Source: Acetobacter farinalis (GTDB taxonomy: Bacteria > Pseudomonadota > Alphaproteobacteria > Acetobacterales > Acetobacteraceae). From it: a stretch of 64,000 nucleotides of DNA. The translations under genes were made by a program, and so were the position numbers. The DNA is taken from positions 62,001-126,000 of the forward strand of contig NZ_WOTF01000001.1 in NCBI RefSeq assembly GCF_011516935.1. The letters run 5' to 3'. The notes below the pieces were generated by a model. That model made no database searches. It saw nothing but the letters and a program-made list of their open reading frames with translations, and was not told where the DNA came from. Positions 53,697-62,936 of this stretch are shown piece by piece (within the stretch, counting starts at the first letter, position 1; every line of letters starts with the position of its first letter).

Positions 53697-56600
53697 TCAG
53701 CCCAGTGCCATCAGGCTGGCATTCCCTCCTGCGGCGGTGGTGTTAATGCTGTGGCACTGTTCTTCCACCATGCTTTCCGGGTGGGGCAGGCTGTCAGCCG
53801 TCAGCCATGCGGAGGCAATGGGGCGGGAGCCGGTGCCAAGCGCTGCACGGGCCGCGGCGAAGGCGGCTTCATCCTGCTCACCCAGCACAAGGGCGCAGGG
53901 GTCCTCCGTGGCCGTGCTGACCGGGCGGATCACGCTGCGTAGCACGTCCGGCAGGGAGGCAATCCAGCCTGTCAGATGTGTATCCGCCAGAACAAGCGCT
54001 GTGTTGCCACCAGACAGCGCCAGAGAGATCTGGTCATACAGACCTGCTTTTGTCTGGGCTATGCACAGTACAGCACCTCGGGGTGTCAGGCTGTAGAGGT
54101 TACTTTCCCCCACCGGGCCGGGGAGGGCAATCTGCCCGCCCACCAGCGGCTGGCGGCCAAGAGCCGCTGCCGTGCTTGCAGCCCGGCCTTCACCCTGTTC
54201 ACGCAGCCAGTCTGTCCAGCGCGCCATGGGTGCGGGCGTGCGCCCGCGCACCAGCCGTGGCAGGGCAGGAGCCTGTGCCAGCAGGCGGCGGAGGATAAGC
54301 GGCCCGCCTGCCTTGGGGCCGGTGCCGGAAAGGCCGCGCCCGCCAAAAGGCTGCACCCCCACCACCGCGCCAATGGTGTTGCGGTTGACGTAGAGGTTCC
54401 CGGCCTCAATGCGGGAGAGCACATGCTGGACAGTGGCCTCAATGCGGGTGTGCAGGCCAAAGGTCAGGCCGTAGCCTGTTTCATTGATGCTGGAGAGCAG
54501 CGCATCCAGCGTGCTGCGGGAATAACGGAGCACATGCAGCACAGGGCCGAAGACTTCCGGCCCGATCTCGCGGATGGACGCGACTTCAATCAGCGTGGGG
54601 GCCACAAAGCTGCCATGGGCGCAGTGCTCGGGCAGGGGCAGGGCGTAAACCGGCGCCATTTTCTGGCGGAAGGCTTCGATGTGGCTGGTAATCCCCTCCG
54701 CCGCTTCCGCGGTAATGACAGGCCCGACATCTGTGGAGAGCCGGGCGGGGTTGCCAAGGCTCAACTCCCGCATGGCGCCGCGCAGCATGGTCAGCACATG
54801 TTCGGCGCAGTCTTCCTGCACACACAGCACGCGCAGGGCGGAGCATCGCTGCCCGGCGCTGTCAAAAGCCGAGGCGACAACATCCGCCACTACCTGTTCC
54901 GCCAGTGCGGAGGAATCCACAATCATGGCGTTCTGGCCACCGGTTTCCGCAACAAGCGGCACGGGCTGGCCGGTGCGGGTGCGGCGGGTTTCAAGCTGCC
55001 GGTTGATCATCTGCGCGACCACTGTGGAGCCTGTGAACATCACACCGGAGACATGGTTATCCCCTACCAGAGCGGCCCCGATATCGCCTTCACCCGGCAG
55101 CAGGTGCAGGGCGGCGGCAGGTACCCCGGCGTCATGCAGAATGCGCACGGCAAGAGCGGCAATCAGCGGGGTTTCTTCAGCAGGTTTGGCCAGAACCACA
55201 TTGCCCGCGGCAAGAGCCGCGGCAATCTGGCCAAGGAAAATGGCCAGAGGGAAGTTCCACGGGCTGATACAAGCGACAACACCCAGCGGGGTGTGGGTTG
55301 CGTTGTCAAAATCCCGCACGATGGTGGCGGCATAATAGCGGAGGAAATCCACGGCTTCCCGCACTTCCGCCACGCCGTTGGGCAGGGATTTCCCGGCCTC
55401 CCGGGAGAGCAGGGCCAGCAGTTCATCACGGTGCGCTTCAAGGCTTTCAGACGCCTTGACCAGAATGGCGGCGCGGGCCTGCGGGGCCAGGGCGGACCAT
55501 GCGGCCTGCCCTTTGGCAGCGGCTTTTGCGGCCTTTTTCACGTCATCAGGTGTGGCGAAGGCCACGGTGCCTACCGTATCGCGCCGGTCTGCCGGATTGG
55601 TTACGGGCCGCGTGGTCTTGCCGGGTTTCACGCCAGCCCCCATCGGACCAGCCTGCCAGGGGCCGGAGGCTTTGGTCAGCCCGTCCAGAAGGGAGGAGAG
55701 CACGGCATCATCCGCCAGATCTGTTCCGGCGGAGTTGCGGCGTTCCGCGCCGAACAGGGCAGGTGGTTTGCTGATATCGGGGTGGGAGGCCCCATAGGGC
55801 GTAAAGCCCTGGGCAACCTCAACAGGATCCTGCACCAGACTGGAAACCGGAATGGCGGGATCACCAATCTGGTTCACGAAAGAGGAGTTTGCGCCGTTTT
55901 CCAGCAGGCGGCGCACCAGATACGCCAGAAGTGTTTCATGCGTGCCGACGGGCGCATAAATACGCACCGGGCGGTTCAGCTTATCGGTCCCCACAACCTG
56001 CCGGTACAGCGGTTCCCCCATGCCGTGCAGGCACTGGAATTCATAGGAGCCGGTTTCAAACTCGCGTCCTGCCAGTGTGTAAATGGTGGCAAGCGTGCGG
56101 GCGTTGTGCGTGGCGAACTGCGGGAAGATCACATCCCGCGCGCCCAGCAGTTTGCGCGCGCAGGCAATATAGCTGATATCGGTGTGCGCCTTGCGGGTGT
56201 AAACAGGAAAATCCTGCACGCCCTCAACTTGCGCTTTCTTGATTTCACTGTCCCAGTAAGCGCCTTTTACAAGGCGTACCATGATGCGGTGCCCGCTGCG
56301 GCGGGCGAGGTCAATAATGTAATCCAGCACATACGGGCAGCGTTTGCCGTAAGCCTGCACCACAAAACCGATGCCGTTCCAGCCTTCCAGGCCCGGCGTG
56401 TGGCACAGGGCTTCCAGCAGATCCAGCGAGATGTCCAGGCGCTCGGTTTCTTCGGCATCGATATTCAGGCCGATGTCATATTTCCGGGCCAGCAGGGTCA
56501 GGTCCTGCACGATCGGCAGAAGTTCCGCCATCACGCGGGCGTGTTGGGCGCGGGCATAACGCGGGTGCAGGGCTGAGAGTTTGATGGAAATGCCGGGGCG

Positions 56601-57332
56601 CTCATACACATTCGCCCCCTGCGCGCTGCGGCCAATGGCATGAATGGCGGTGATGTAGTCCTGCCTGTACCGCGCGGCATCCTGCGCGGTCAGCGCGGCT
56701 TCTCCCAGCATGTCATAGGAATAGGCAAAGCCGAGCGCTTCCAGCCTGCGGCTGTTCTCACGGGCTTTTGTAATGGTTTCGCCCAGCACGAACTGCTCGC
56801 CCATCAGCCGCATGGCCGCATTCACCGCCTTGCGGATAACCGGCTTTGTGCCACGGCTGACAAAACCAAGCAGGGCGGACTTCAGGCCGCTGTCATCCTG
56901 CGGGGTGACAAGTTTGCCTGTCAGCGCCAACCCCCACGCGGCGGCATTACTGAAAATCGGCCCGCTGCGGGAGATGTGGGAAAGCCAGTCTCCCTCACCA
57001 ATCTTGTCACGGATCAGCGCGTCACGCGTTGCGGTATCGGGAATGCGCAGCAGGGCTTCCGCCAGACACATCAGCGCGACACCCTCGGCTGAGGAAAGTG
57101 CGAACTCCTGAACCAGACTTTCCACAATGCCGGGGTTGCGTGCCGCCCGGAGGGATGTGGCCAGACCCGCGGCAAGATCCGTCACACGCCGGCCTTCTTC
57201 CGCCGAAAGGGCGGCGCCCGGCGTGAGGGCGGCCACGCACTCTTCCTCCGGCTGGCGCATGGCTCGGATAACAGCCTGACGCAGTGGGCTTCGGGAGGCG
57301 AATGCAGGCGCAAAAGAGTCAGAGAAGGGCAT
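53697..57332 (-). CDS. putA: Bifunctional proline dehydrogenase / glutamate-semialdehyde dehydrogenase
   Basis: PutA oxidises proline to glutamate in two steps, feeding carbon and electrons to respiration. The 1211-residue product has an FAD-dependent proline dehydrogenase barrel (about 130-470, with EAEETERLD-type and FQCLHGMGEPLY motifs) and an aldehyde dehydrogenase (about 560-1000). The latter shows the general base Glu in AETGGQNAM, the catalytic Cys in SAGQRCSAL, and a C-terminal extension. It lacks an N-terminal ribbon-helix-helix DNA-binding domain, so it is not the self-regulating type. A GntR gene lies upstream. Confidence 0.95.
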   Translation of the reverse strand: MPFSDSFAPAFASRSPLRQAVIRAMRQPEEECVAALTPGAALSAEEGRRVTDLAAGLATSLRAARNPGIVESLVQEFALSSAEGVALMCLAEALLRIPDTATRDALIRDKIGEGDWLSHISRSGPIFSNAAAWGLALTGKLVTPQDDSGLKSALLGFVSRGTKPVIRKAVNAAMRLMGEQFVLGETITKARENSRRLEALGFAYSYDMLGEAALTAQDAARYRQDYITAIHAIGRSAQGANVYERPGISIKLSALHPRYARAQHARVMAELLPIVQDLTLLARKYDIGLNIDAEETERLDISLDLLEALCHTPGLEGWNGIGFVVQAYGKRCPYVLDYIIDLARRSGHRIMVRLVKGAYWDSEIKKAQVEGVQDFPVYTRKAHTDISYIACARKLLGARDVIFPQFATHNARTLATIYTLAGREFETGSYEFQCLHGMGEPLYRQVVGTDKLNRPVRIYAPVGTHETLLAYLVRRLLENGANSSFVNQIGDPAIPVSSLVQDPVEVAQGFTPYGASHPDISKPPALFGAERRNSAGTDLADDAVLSSLLDGLTKASGPWQAGPMGAGVKPGKTTRPVTNPADRRDTVGTVAFATPDDVKKAAKAAAKGQAAWSALAPQARAAILVKASESLEAHRDELLALLSREAGKSLPNGVAEVREAVDFLRYYAATIVRDFDNATHTPLGVVACISPWNFPLAIFLGQIAAALAAGNVVLAKPAEETPLIAALAVRILHDAGVPAAALHLLPGEGDIGAALVGDNHVSGVMFTGSTVVAQMINRQLETRRTRTGQPVPLVAETGGQNAMIVDSSALAEQVVADVVASAFDSAGQRCSALRVLCVQEDCAEHVLTMLRGAMRELSLGNPARLSTDVGPVITAEAAEGITSHIEAFRQKMAPVYALPLPEHCAHGSFVAPTLIEVASIREIGPEVFGPVLHVLRYSRSTLDALLSSINETGYGLTFGLHTRIEATVQHVLSRIEAGNLYVNRNTIGAVVGVQPFGGRGLSGTGPKAGGPLILRRLLAQAPALPRLVRGRTPAPMARWTDWLREQGEGRAASTAAALGRQPLVGGQIALPGPVGESNLYSLTPRGAVLCIAQTKAGLYDQISLALSGGNTALVLADTHLTGWIASLPDVLRSVIRPVSTATEDPCALVLGEQDEAAFAAARAALGTGSRPIASAWLTADSLPHPESMVEEQCHSINTTAAGGNASLMALG

Positions 57333-57423
57333 GGCATGATTTCCGAGCGGGAATGGCCTTACGTCCAGCCGTGCGGGGGGGCGGGAGTTCTGGCTGCATA
57401 ACGATTTTTCCTCGTTACACTAT

Positions 57424-57450
57424 ATTATATGATTCGCAATATCATATAAT
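57424..57450. promoter_or_regulatory. 27-bp palindromic operator candidate for putA
   Basis: ATTATATGAT (57424-57433) and ATCATATAAT (57441-57450) are perfect inverted arms around TCGCAAT. On the minus strand the right arm contains TATAAT (57429-57424), a good -10, about 92 bases before the putA start. A regulator bound here would block the promoter. The divergence-free neighbour is the GntR/FCD gene, so it is the most likely ligand. Confidence 0.55.
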
Positions 57451-57570
57451 CATGAGCGGTCCGAGCGACAGCAATGCCGGATTTCTGGCCGGCTGGAAGA
57501 GGGCTTGCATGAGGCCGGAAAGAAAGCAGAGGGAGCCCGAAGAGGCCCTATCGGGAGTGGACCCGTAAGG

Positions 57571-57660
57571 TGCGGGCGCACAGAGGCCAAGTGTGCAGCG
57601 GCCAAACGTGCAGAAGCCGGGTGTGTAGACGCCAAGTGTCAGAGGTCAGGCGCGCAGGGA
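57571..57660. repeat. Degenerate 15-bp tandem repeat after the GntR gene
   Basis: Successive 15-base units begin at 57571, 57586, 57601, 57616, 57631 and 57646. The clearest are GCCAAGTGTGCAGCG, GCCAAACGTGCAGAA and GCCGGGTGTGTAGAC. They fill the space between the GntR stop (57680) and putA's upstream region. The copies differ at several positions. I know of no function. Confidence 0.5.
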
Positions 57661-57679
57661 GATGTGCGGCAGCAGAGGC

Positions 57680-58510
57680 TCAGCCTGTCCGGTCGAGCCT
57701 GTGCGGCTCAAGGTCGCTCTGGCCCTGATCACGCTGATCCGTTTCCTGCTGGTTTGCTCCAGCGTTTCTCCGGAAGACCTCTGCGGAAATATCGGCGGCT
57801 TCCAGAATGTGCTGACGGGTGAGGCGTGCCGCAAGGTCGGCATCACGCGCGCGGCAGGCCTCCAGAATGGCCAGATGTTCCTGATCCGTGATGGTCTTTC
57901 GGCCTTCCAGCACCAGATGCCCGCGAATATAGCGGTCCAGCCGGTTATGCAGGTCATCAATCATGCCCAGCAGGCGGGGTTTGCGGGCAGCAACATAAAT
58001 GGCGTTATGAAAGGCCCGGTTCAGCGCGCCGGAAGGGCGGGTGGTGTCCGGGTTGCGGGTGCCTTCCACAAAGGCCTCATAGGCATCTTCAATATGGGCG
58101 AGGTCTACGCGCGTCATGCGCGTCACGGCTTCCCGCGCGGCCTGTTCTTCCAGCAGGGCGCGGATTTGCGAATATTCCAGAATATCAGAGGCATCCAGCC
58201 CCATGACAATCGCACCGCGATTGGGCAGGAAGGCCACCAGCCCTTCAGCTTCCAGATGTTTCAGAGCTTCCCGCACGGGAATGATGCTGACACCAAACCC
58301 TGCAGCCAGCTCTGATTGCGGCAGAGGCTGACCAGCACGAATGGCATCGGCCAGAATGGCCTTGCGCAGGGCGGCACAGATGGTTTCAGACGCCGTGCCG
58401 TGGCCCGCAAACTCTGTCTGGCAAAAAAGACTGGCCGGCAGCATGGGCGACGGCTCTCCCGTGTAGATCGTTACTGATTCGTGACTGCTTATCATAGTCA
58501 GCTCAGGCAT
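57680..58510 (-). CDS. GntR-family regulator with FCD domain
   Basis: The 276-residue product has an N-terminal winged helix-turn-helix (about 40-100; LPQSELAAGFGVSIIPVREAL) and a C-terminal FCD ligand-binding domain (about 115-240). FCD members sense organic acids or amino acids. The gene is on the same strand as putA and directly upstream of it, so it probably controls putA through the palindrome at 57424-57450. The ATG at 58510 is chosen; TTG nine bases upstream and Met six codons later are alternatives. Confidence 0.85.
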   Translation of the reverse strand: MPELTMISSHESVTIYTGEPSPMLPASLFCQTEFAGHGTASETICAALRKAILADAIRAGQPLPQSELAAGFGVSIIPVREALKHLEAEGLVAFLPNRGAIVMGLDASDILEYSQIRALLEEQAAREAVTRMTRVDLAHIEDAYEAFVEGTRNPDTTRPSGALNRAFHNAIYVAARKPRLLGMIDDLHNRLDRYIRGHLVLEGRKTITDQEHLAILEACRARDADLAARLTRQHILEAADISAEVFRRNAGANQQETDQRDQGQSDLEPHRLDRTG

Positions 58511-59011
58511 CCTGTCCAATCAGCATGGCCGGGAGGGGCGGGCCGAAAGGTGGGGATGTGCATGGTCACACTATCGTGATCATGGTGGGAGCCCTCTCGT
58601 GACAGAGCCTTCAGGCGGGTGGAGGCCGGGTGGGCAGGCCTGTGAACAGGCCGGGGGGCCGGGGCTGGCGTGGCCGCTTTCCGGCCTCGGGGAAGGGTGG
58701 GCCGGGTGGTCTGCTTTCAGGGGGTGGAAATTCAGAAAGTGCCTCTCCTGTCATCATTTTTTTGATCAAGCCCGAAGGCCGGGCTGCCTTCCGGAGGCGG
58801 TGCGGGGGATGTGCGGTGGCGGGTGCAGGCCCCGCACGCGGAGGGATGGCCGGAGCCAGGGGGCCTACCGCGCGGGGCTGCCAGAGGGTGCGCGGGGAAG
58901 AAAATTGAGGAGGATCAGTGGTCTGCCATGCTTGTGCCGCGCGCTGGGCTGGCTTGATCTTTCTCCGAATTGCAGGCCAGTTTGGCGCATATTCCGCTAG
59001 GGAGATTCTGA
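58511..59011. other. GC-rich 501-base gap between the GntR and DUF2501 genes
   Basis: The region must contain the divergent promoters of the GntR and DUF2501 genes. Its GC content produces open frames on both strands (58599-59000 plus, 58611-59060 minus), but neither has conserved motifs or a usable start. A CATGATCACG-like patch lies near 58575. No gene can be supported. Confidence 0.55.
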
Positions 59012-59437
59012 ATGAAACTGATTTCTGTACGTGCCCTGTCGGCGCTTGCTGTGACAACAATGCTTGCTGGTGCGCCGCTGTTTGCTCATGCCGCCGAAAC
59101 TCCGGCAGAAGCCGGTTCCAAAACTGCTGTGCAGACCGATACGGATGTGTCCGGCTTTATTGGTTCCATCAATCCGGCTGAAGTGGGCGGCCTGCTGAAC
59201 TATTGTACAGAGAACGCCTATCTGGCGGACAATGACGCAGCCTTTAAGGTGCTCCAGTCCTACAACCAGAAAATCAATGCCGTGCCCGACGGGCAGGAAG
59301 GCAACATGCACTATGCACTGGGTACGGCTGGCCAGCTTCAGGCCAACGGCAAGACCTACACCATTGCAACGGCAAGCGTCCCGCTGCGCCAGAAGGCCTG
59401 CAAGGCTGTTCTGGAGCGCGCACAGGCCGCTCTGTAA
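59012..59437 (+). CDS. DUF2501 (YjjA-like) secreted protein
   Basis: The 141-residue product has a signal peptide (cleavage near AHA-AE) and the family motif LLNYCTENAYLADNDA, with a second Cys in RQKACKAVL. Family members (E. coli YjjA) are periplasmic proteins of unknown function. GGGAG precedes the ATG at 59012. A strong terminator follows at 59507. Confidence 0.8.
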   Translation: MKLISVRALSALAVTTMLAGAPLFAHAAETPAEAGSKTAVQTDTDVSGFIGSINPAEVGGLLNYCTENAYLADNDAAFKVLQSYNQKINAVPDGQEGNMHYALGTAGQLQANGKTYTIATASVPLRQKACKAVLERAQAAL

Positions 59438-59506
59438 GAGCAACGCTCTTCCTTCCACCCTGTCAGGCATCCTGCCGGACGGGGGGAGGGGTAAAGGGTC
59501 TGAAGA

Positions 59507-59536
59507 GGTCAGTCGCAGTGCGGCTGGCCTTTTTTT
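59507..59536 (+). terminator. Intrinsic terminator after the DUF2501 gene
   Basis: GGTCAGTCGC (59507-59516) pairs with GCGGCTGGCC (59520-59529) over a three-base loop, with two G-U pairs, followed by seven T's (59530-59536). It ends the DUF2501 transcript before acs. Confidence 0.85.
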
Positions 59537-59684
59537 GTGTCTGGCGGCATGTTCATGTGGACGAATTTTAATATTAAAGATCAAGCGTCTGTGCCTTTCC
59601 CCCTTGCGTTTGATGTGATCAAAATCCCGTAGCCCTGCATTCAGGCCGGCAGGATACACAACAAGAAATAAAGGCGGGAAAAGC

Positions 59685-61610
59685 GTGCCAGAAGCGTTTG
59701 AGGCTCCGGCGGGAGCAGGTCTGACAGTCGGACAGTACGAGGCCATGGTGCGCAGGGCGCAGCAGGACCCTGAAGCCTTCTGGCTGGAGCAGGCGCGCAG
59801 GTTGAGCTGGCAGAGCGCCCCCCGGCAGGCATCCCGCTCTGAGTTCACAAACGATATCCGGATTGACTGGTTTGCTGATGGGCGGCTGAACGTCTCGGAA
59901 AACTGTCTGGACCGGCATGTCCGCACCCAGCCGGACAAGGTGGCTCTGCTCTGGCAGGGGCAGGAGGCGGAACAGAAAGAGAGCCTGACCTATCGGGAAC
60001 TGCATGCCCGCGTGTGCCGTCTGGCCAATGTGCTGCGGCGGCTGGGGGTAAAAAAAGGGGATTGCGTGGCCATCCATCTGCCCATGGTGGTGGAGGGTGT
60101 GGTGGCCATGCTGGCGTGTGCCCGCATCGGCGCGGTGCATGTGGTGTTGTTTGGCGGCTTTTCAGCCGAGGGGCTGGCTGAACGGCTGAGTGACAGTGGC
60201 GCGCTGCTGGTGCTGACAGCCGATGTGGCCCGCCGGGGCAGCAAGCGTATTCCAAGCAAAACCACCATGGATGAGGCCATAGCCCGCTGCGGGGCGGAAA
60301 GCCGCGTGCAGCATGTGCTGGTTGTCCGGGTGACGGGGGCTGACGTGCCGATGCAGCCGGGGCGAGACCTGTTTTATGCGGAGGAAGTGGCGCGGGAACA
60401 GCCTGAATGCCCCCCGGAAAGCATGAATGCGCAGGACCCGCTTTTCCTGCTCTATACGTCCGGCAGCACCGGGCGGCCCAAGGGGCTGGTGCATGGGTCC
60501 GGAGGGTATCTGCTCTGGGCGGCGTTCACGCATGCCACGGTGTTTGACCACAGGCCGGACGATATTTTCTGGTGCACGGCGGATACAAGCTGGATTACCG
60601 GGCATACTTATGTGGTGTACGGCCCGCTGGCCAATGGCGGCACTATTCTTGTGTATGAAGGCCTGCCGTCATGGCCGGAGCCGGGCCGCTGGTGGGATGT
60701 GATCGACCAGTACGGCGTGACAGCCTTCTATTCCTCCCCCACCGTGGTGCGGGCCGCCATGCGGGAGGGGGATGAGGTGGTGCGCGGCCGATCCCTCGCC
60801 AGCCTGCGGGTGATTGGCACGGTAGGGGAGCCGATCAGCCCGGAAGCGTGGCAGTGGTTTCATGATGAAGTGGGCAAGGGCCGCTGTCCGGTGGTGGATA
60901 CCTGGTGGCAGACTGAAACCGGCGGCGTGATGATTACCGCCGCCGCAGGCTGTGTCACACCGCGCCCCGGCGCGGCATGCCAGCCGCTGCCGGGTGTGCA
61001 GGCCGCACTGCTGGACACGCAGGGGCAGCCGGTGGAAGGCCCGGGGGAAGGGCTGCTGTGCATCGCGCAGTCCTGGCCGGGGCAGGCGCTCACCATCTGG
61101 CAGGACCATGCGCGCTATCGGCAGACCTATTTTACCACCTGCCCCGGCTATTACTTTACGGGGGATGGCGCACGGCGGGATGCGGAGGGGGATTACTGGA
61201 TTACCGGCCGCGTGGATGATGTGGTGAATGTCTCCGGCCACCGGATTGGCACGGCGGAAATTGAAGATGCCGTGGCGACGGACCATGAGGTGGTGGAAAG
61301 CGCTGCTGTCGGCGTGCCGCATGACCTGAAGGGGCAGGGGCTGGTCGTATTTGTCGTGCCGAGGCAGGAGGGGGTGTTTGACCCCGCCGCCGTAAGCCGC
61401 GCCATTGCCGCGGCGGTGGGGCGCTATGCCGTGCCGGAAAAAATCTACGCGGTGCGGGATCTGCCCAAAACCCGGTCTGGCAAAATTGTACGGCGCCTGC
61501 TGCGCAAGATTGCGGCACAGGAACTGGACGGGCTGGGGGATCTCTCCACGCTGGCAGACCCCGAGATTGTGCAGGAACTCATTGCTTCCGTGCAGGCACA
61601 GAACGCGTAA
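59685..61610 (+). CDS. acs: Acetyl-CoA synthetase
   Basis: Acs activates acetate to acetyl-CoA with ATP, the entry to acetate assimilation and overoxidation. The 641-residue product has the AMP-binding YTSGSTGRPKGLVHG, WWQTETGG, and the C-terminal PKTRSGKIVRRLL with the Lys that is acetylated to switch the enzyme off. The GTG at 59685 follows AAAGGCGGG. It has its own transcript after the DUF2501 terminator. Confidence 0.96.
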   Translation: MPEAFEAPAGAGLTVGQYEAMVRRAQQDPEAFWLEQARRLSWQSAPRQASRSEFTNDIRIDWFADGRLNVSENCLDRHVRTQPDKVALLWQGQEAEQKESLTYRELHARVCRLANVLRRLGVKKGDCVAIHLPMVVEGVVAMLACARIGAVHVVLFGGFSAEGLAERLSDSGALLVLTADVARRGSKRIPSKTTMDEAIARCGAESRVQHVLVVRVTGADVPMQPGRDLFYAEEVAREQPECPPESMNAQDPLFLLYTSGSTGRPKGLVHGSGGYLLWAAFTHATVFDHRPDDIFWCTADTSWITGHTYVVYGPLANGGTILVYEGLPSWPEPGRWWDVIDQYGVTAFYSSPTVVRAAMREGDEVVRGRSLASLRVIGTVGEPISPEAWQWFHDEVGKGRCPVVDTWWQTETGGVMITAAAGCVTPRPGAACQPLPGVQAALLDTQGQPVEGPGEGLLCIAQSWPGQALTIWQDHARYRQTYFTTCPGYYFTGDGARRDAEGDYWITGRVDDVVNVSGHRIGTAEIEDAVATDHEVVESAAVGVPHDLKGQGLVVFVVPRQEGVFDPAAVSRAIAAAVGRYAVPEKIYAVRDLPKTRSGKIVRRLLRKIAAQELDGLGDLSTLADPEIVQELIASVQAQNA

Positions 61611-61627
61611 GCGCGCGCTGTGCGAAC

Positions 61628-61652
61628 GGGGCGGGGGCAGTGCCCCGGCCCC
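61628..61652. terminator. GC-rich hairpin between acs and the DUF1653 gene
   Basis: GGGGCGGGGGC (61628-61638) pairs with GCCCCGGCCCC (61642-61652), with one mismatch and a loop of AGT. It is between converging genes and has no long T-run, so it is a probable but not certain terminator. Confidence 0.5.
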
Positions 61653-61691
61653 GAAGGTCATGGTGACGTCGGGGGTTTGGCGCGAGGGGCG

Positions 61692-61943
61692 CTAGGGCTC
61701 TTCAGCCGAGGAGATGAGTGCGAAGCGCGGCACACCGTTCACGGTTTCCTGCCACATGGCCAGAGGGCGCACCCAGTAGTCTCCGCGGGCTTCACTGCGG
61801 TAGGTCACGAGCCATTCTTCGGTCTCGCTGTGGCGTCCTGTGCAGATCACGGTATACAGTCCGCCTTTGTAATGTTGGTAGGGGCCGGGGCGCGGATGGT
61901 CGGGCACGGGCGTATCGAGAATGTTGGGGTTACTGGTTTTCAT
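61692..61943 (-). CDS. DUF1653-domain protein
   Basis: The 83-residue product has the DUF1653 pattern YQHYKGGLYTV, HSETEEWLV and WVRPLAMWQETV. The domain is short, often single, and of unknown function. The ATG at 61943 is preferred over a GTG 18 bases upstream. It is divergent from the secreted-protein gene at 61984. Confidence 0.82.
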   Translation of the reverse strand: MKTSNPNILDTPVPDHPRPGPYQHYKGGLYTVICTGRHSETEEWLVTYRSEARGDYWVRPLAMWQETVNGVPRFALISSAEEP

Positions 61944-61983
61944 GGTAATCTTGTGTCCCACAGCTTGCGGAAGGATCGCAACC

Positions 61984-62607
61984 TTGAACCGAAAAGTTCT
62001 TCTGTGCCAGGCGCTGGCAGCTTTTGCAGTCTTGTCGTGCAGTGCGCCCGGTTATGCCGCCACACAGGGGAAGGCCAGTACGCATACCGGGACGCATAAA
62101 GGCGGCGCACATACAAAACACGCTGGCAAGACTGCGGCGCAGCAGAGCGGAGAGCCGGTGGTGATGACAAGCCAGCCCGGCACGGCGCTGGACAAGGAAG
62201 CCCGCAAGCTGAACGCGGATGATCTTGCCTCCGCCACCCGCCATCATGAAAAAGCTCTGGTACTGATTGGCTCGGCCCCGCTTTCCACCAGCGGGAAGAG
62301 CATGGGGCTGTTTGTGCAGGTGCAGTCCGCCAGCCTGTGCGGCTCTGCGGGGTGCTCAACGGATGTCTATCTCCAGCACGATGGAGGCTGGACCAAGGTT
62401 CTGGATTCTGTCAGCGGGCCTATAACCCTGATGCCATCCTCACGCGGTGGCATGAAAGATGTTGTGGTGGATGGGTCTGACCGCTGGGTGTGGAAAAAAG
62501 GTGCCTATGCGGACACGCTGGTGGCGACTGACCTGCCGGGCTTTAAAACATCCATCCGCCGCCATCAGGCAGCCATGAAAAAAAGCGGCCACCCTGTTTC
62601 CGAATAA
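61984..62607 (+). CDS. Uncharacterised secreted protein
   Basis: The 207-residue product has a signal peptide (NRKVLLCQALAAFAVL to PGYA), a Thr/His/Lys-rich stretch, and a C-terminal domain with two Cys in SLCGSAGCSTDVYLQHDG. I recognise no family. TTG at 61984 is the start, because GGAAGGA lies nine bases upstream. It is followed after 26 bases by a small membrane-protein gene on the same strand. Confidence 0.65.
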   Translation: MNRKVLLCQALAAFAVLSCSAPGYAATQGKASTHTGTHKGGAHTKHAGKTAAQQSGEPVVMTSQPGTALDKEARKLNADDLASATRHHEKALVLIGSAPLSTSGKSMGLFVQVQSASLCGSAGCSTDVYLQHDGGWTKVLDSVSGPITLMPSSRGGMKDVVVDGSDRWVWKKGAYADTLVATDLPGFKTSIRRHQAAMKKSGHPVSE

Positions 62608-62633
62608 GAGGCCTGCATAAGAGGCCAGCGCCC

Positions 62634-62936
62634 ATGCCTGAAAAAACATCGTCCCCCACGGCTGCGGGCAGCATCGCACGCACAGTGTTGAAAACACTGT
62701 GCACCGTTGTTCTCACAGTGCTGCTTATTGCTGCGCTGCGGGAAGGGCTGCACCTCCTGCTCTGGGTGGATGCAAAAACGGGCCTGCATGCCGGAGCAGG
62801 CCTGCTGCAAATTCTGGCGGCTGATGGCGATGCAAAGCAGGAGCAGGTGATTGCCGTGGGGCTGATGCTGCTTTGCTTCATGCTGGCTCTTGTGCTGGTG
62901 CGCTGGAGCGAGCGGCTGCTGGACCGCCGCCGTTAA
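62634..62936 (+). CDS. Small two-helix membrane protein
   Basis: The 100-residue product has hydrophobic segments at about 21-38 and 74-92, with the middle loop predicted outside. The C-terminus is Arg-rich (ERLLDRRR). No family is recognised. GAGG precedes the ATG at 62634. It probably shares a transcript with the secreted protein upstream. Confidence 0.6.
   Translation: MPEKTSSPTAAGSIARTVLKTLCTVVLTVLLIAALREGLHLLLWVDAKTGLHAGAGLLQILAADGDAKQEQVIAVGLMLLCFMLALVLVRWSERLLDRRR

Noticed and set aside
53976-56576. An 866-codon open frame on the plus strand opposite putA
   Set aside because: It is the reverse complement of a well-supported gene, has no recognisable domain, and arises from the high GC content and codon bias.
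58599-59000. A 133-codon plus-strand frame in the gap before the DUF2501 gene
   Set aside because: It has no signal, domain or ribosome-binding site and is typical of GC-rich non-coding sequence.
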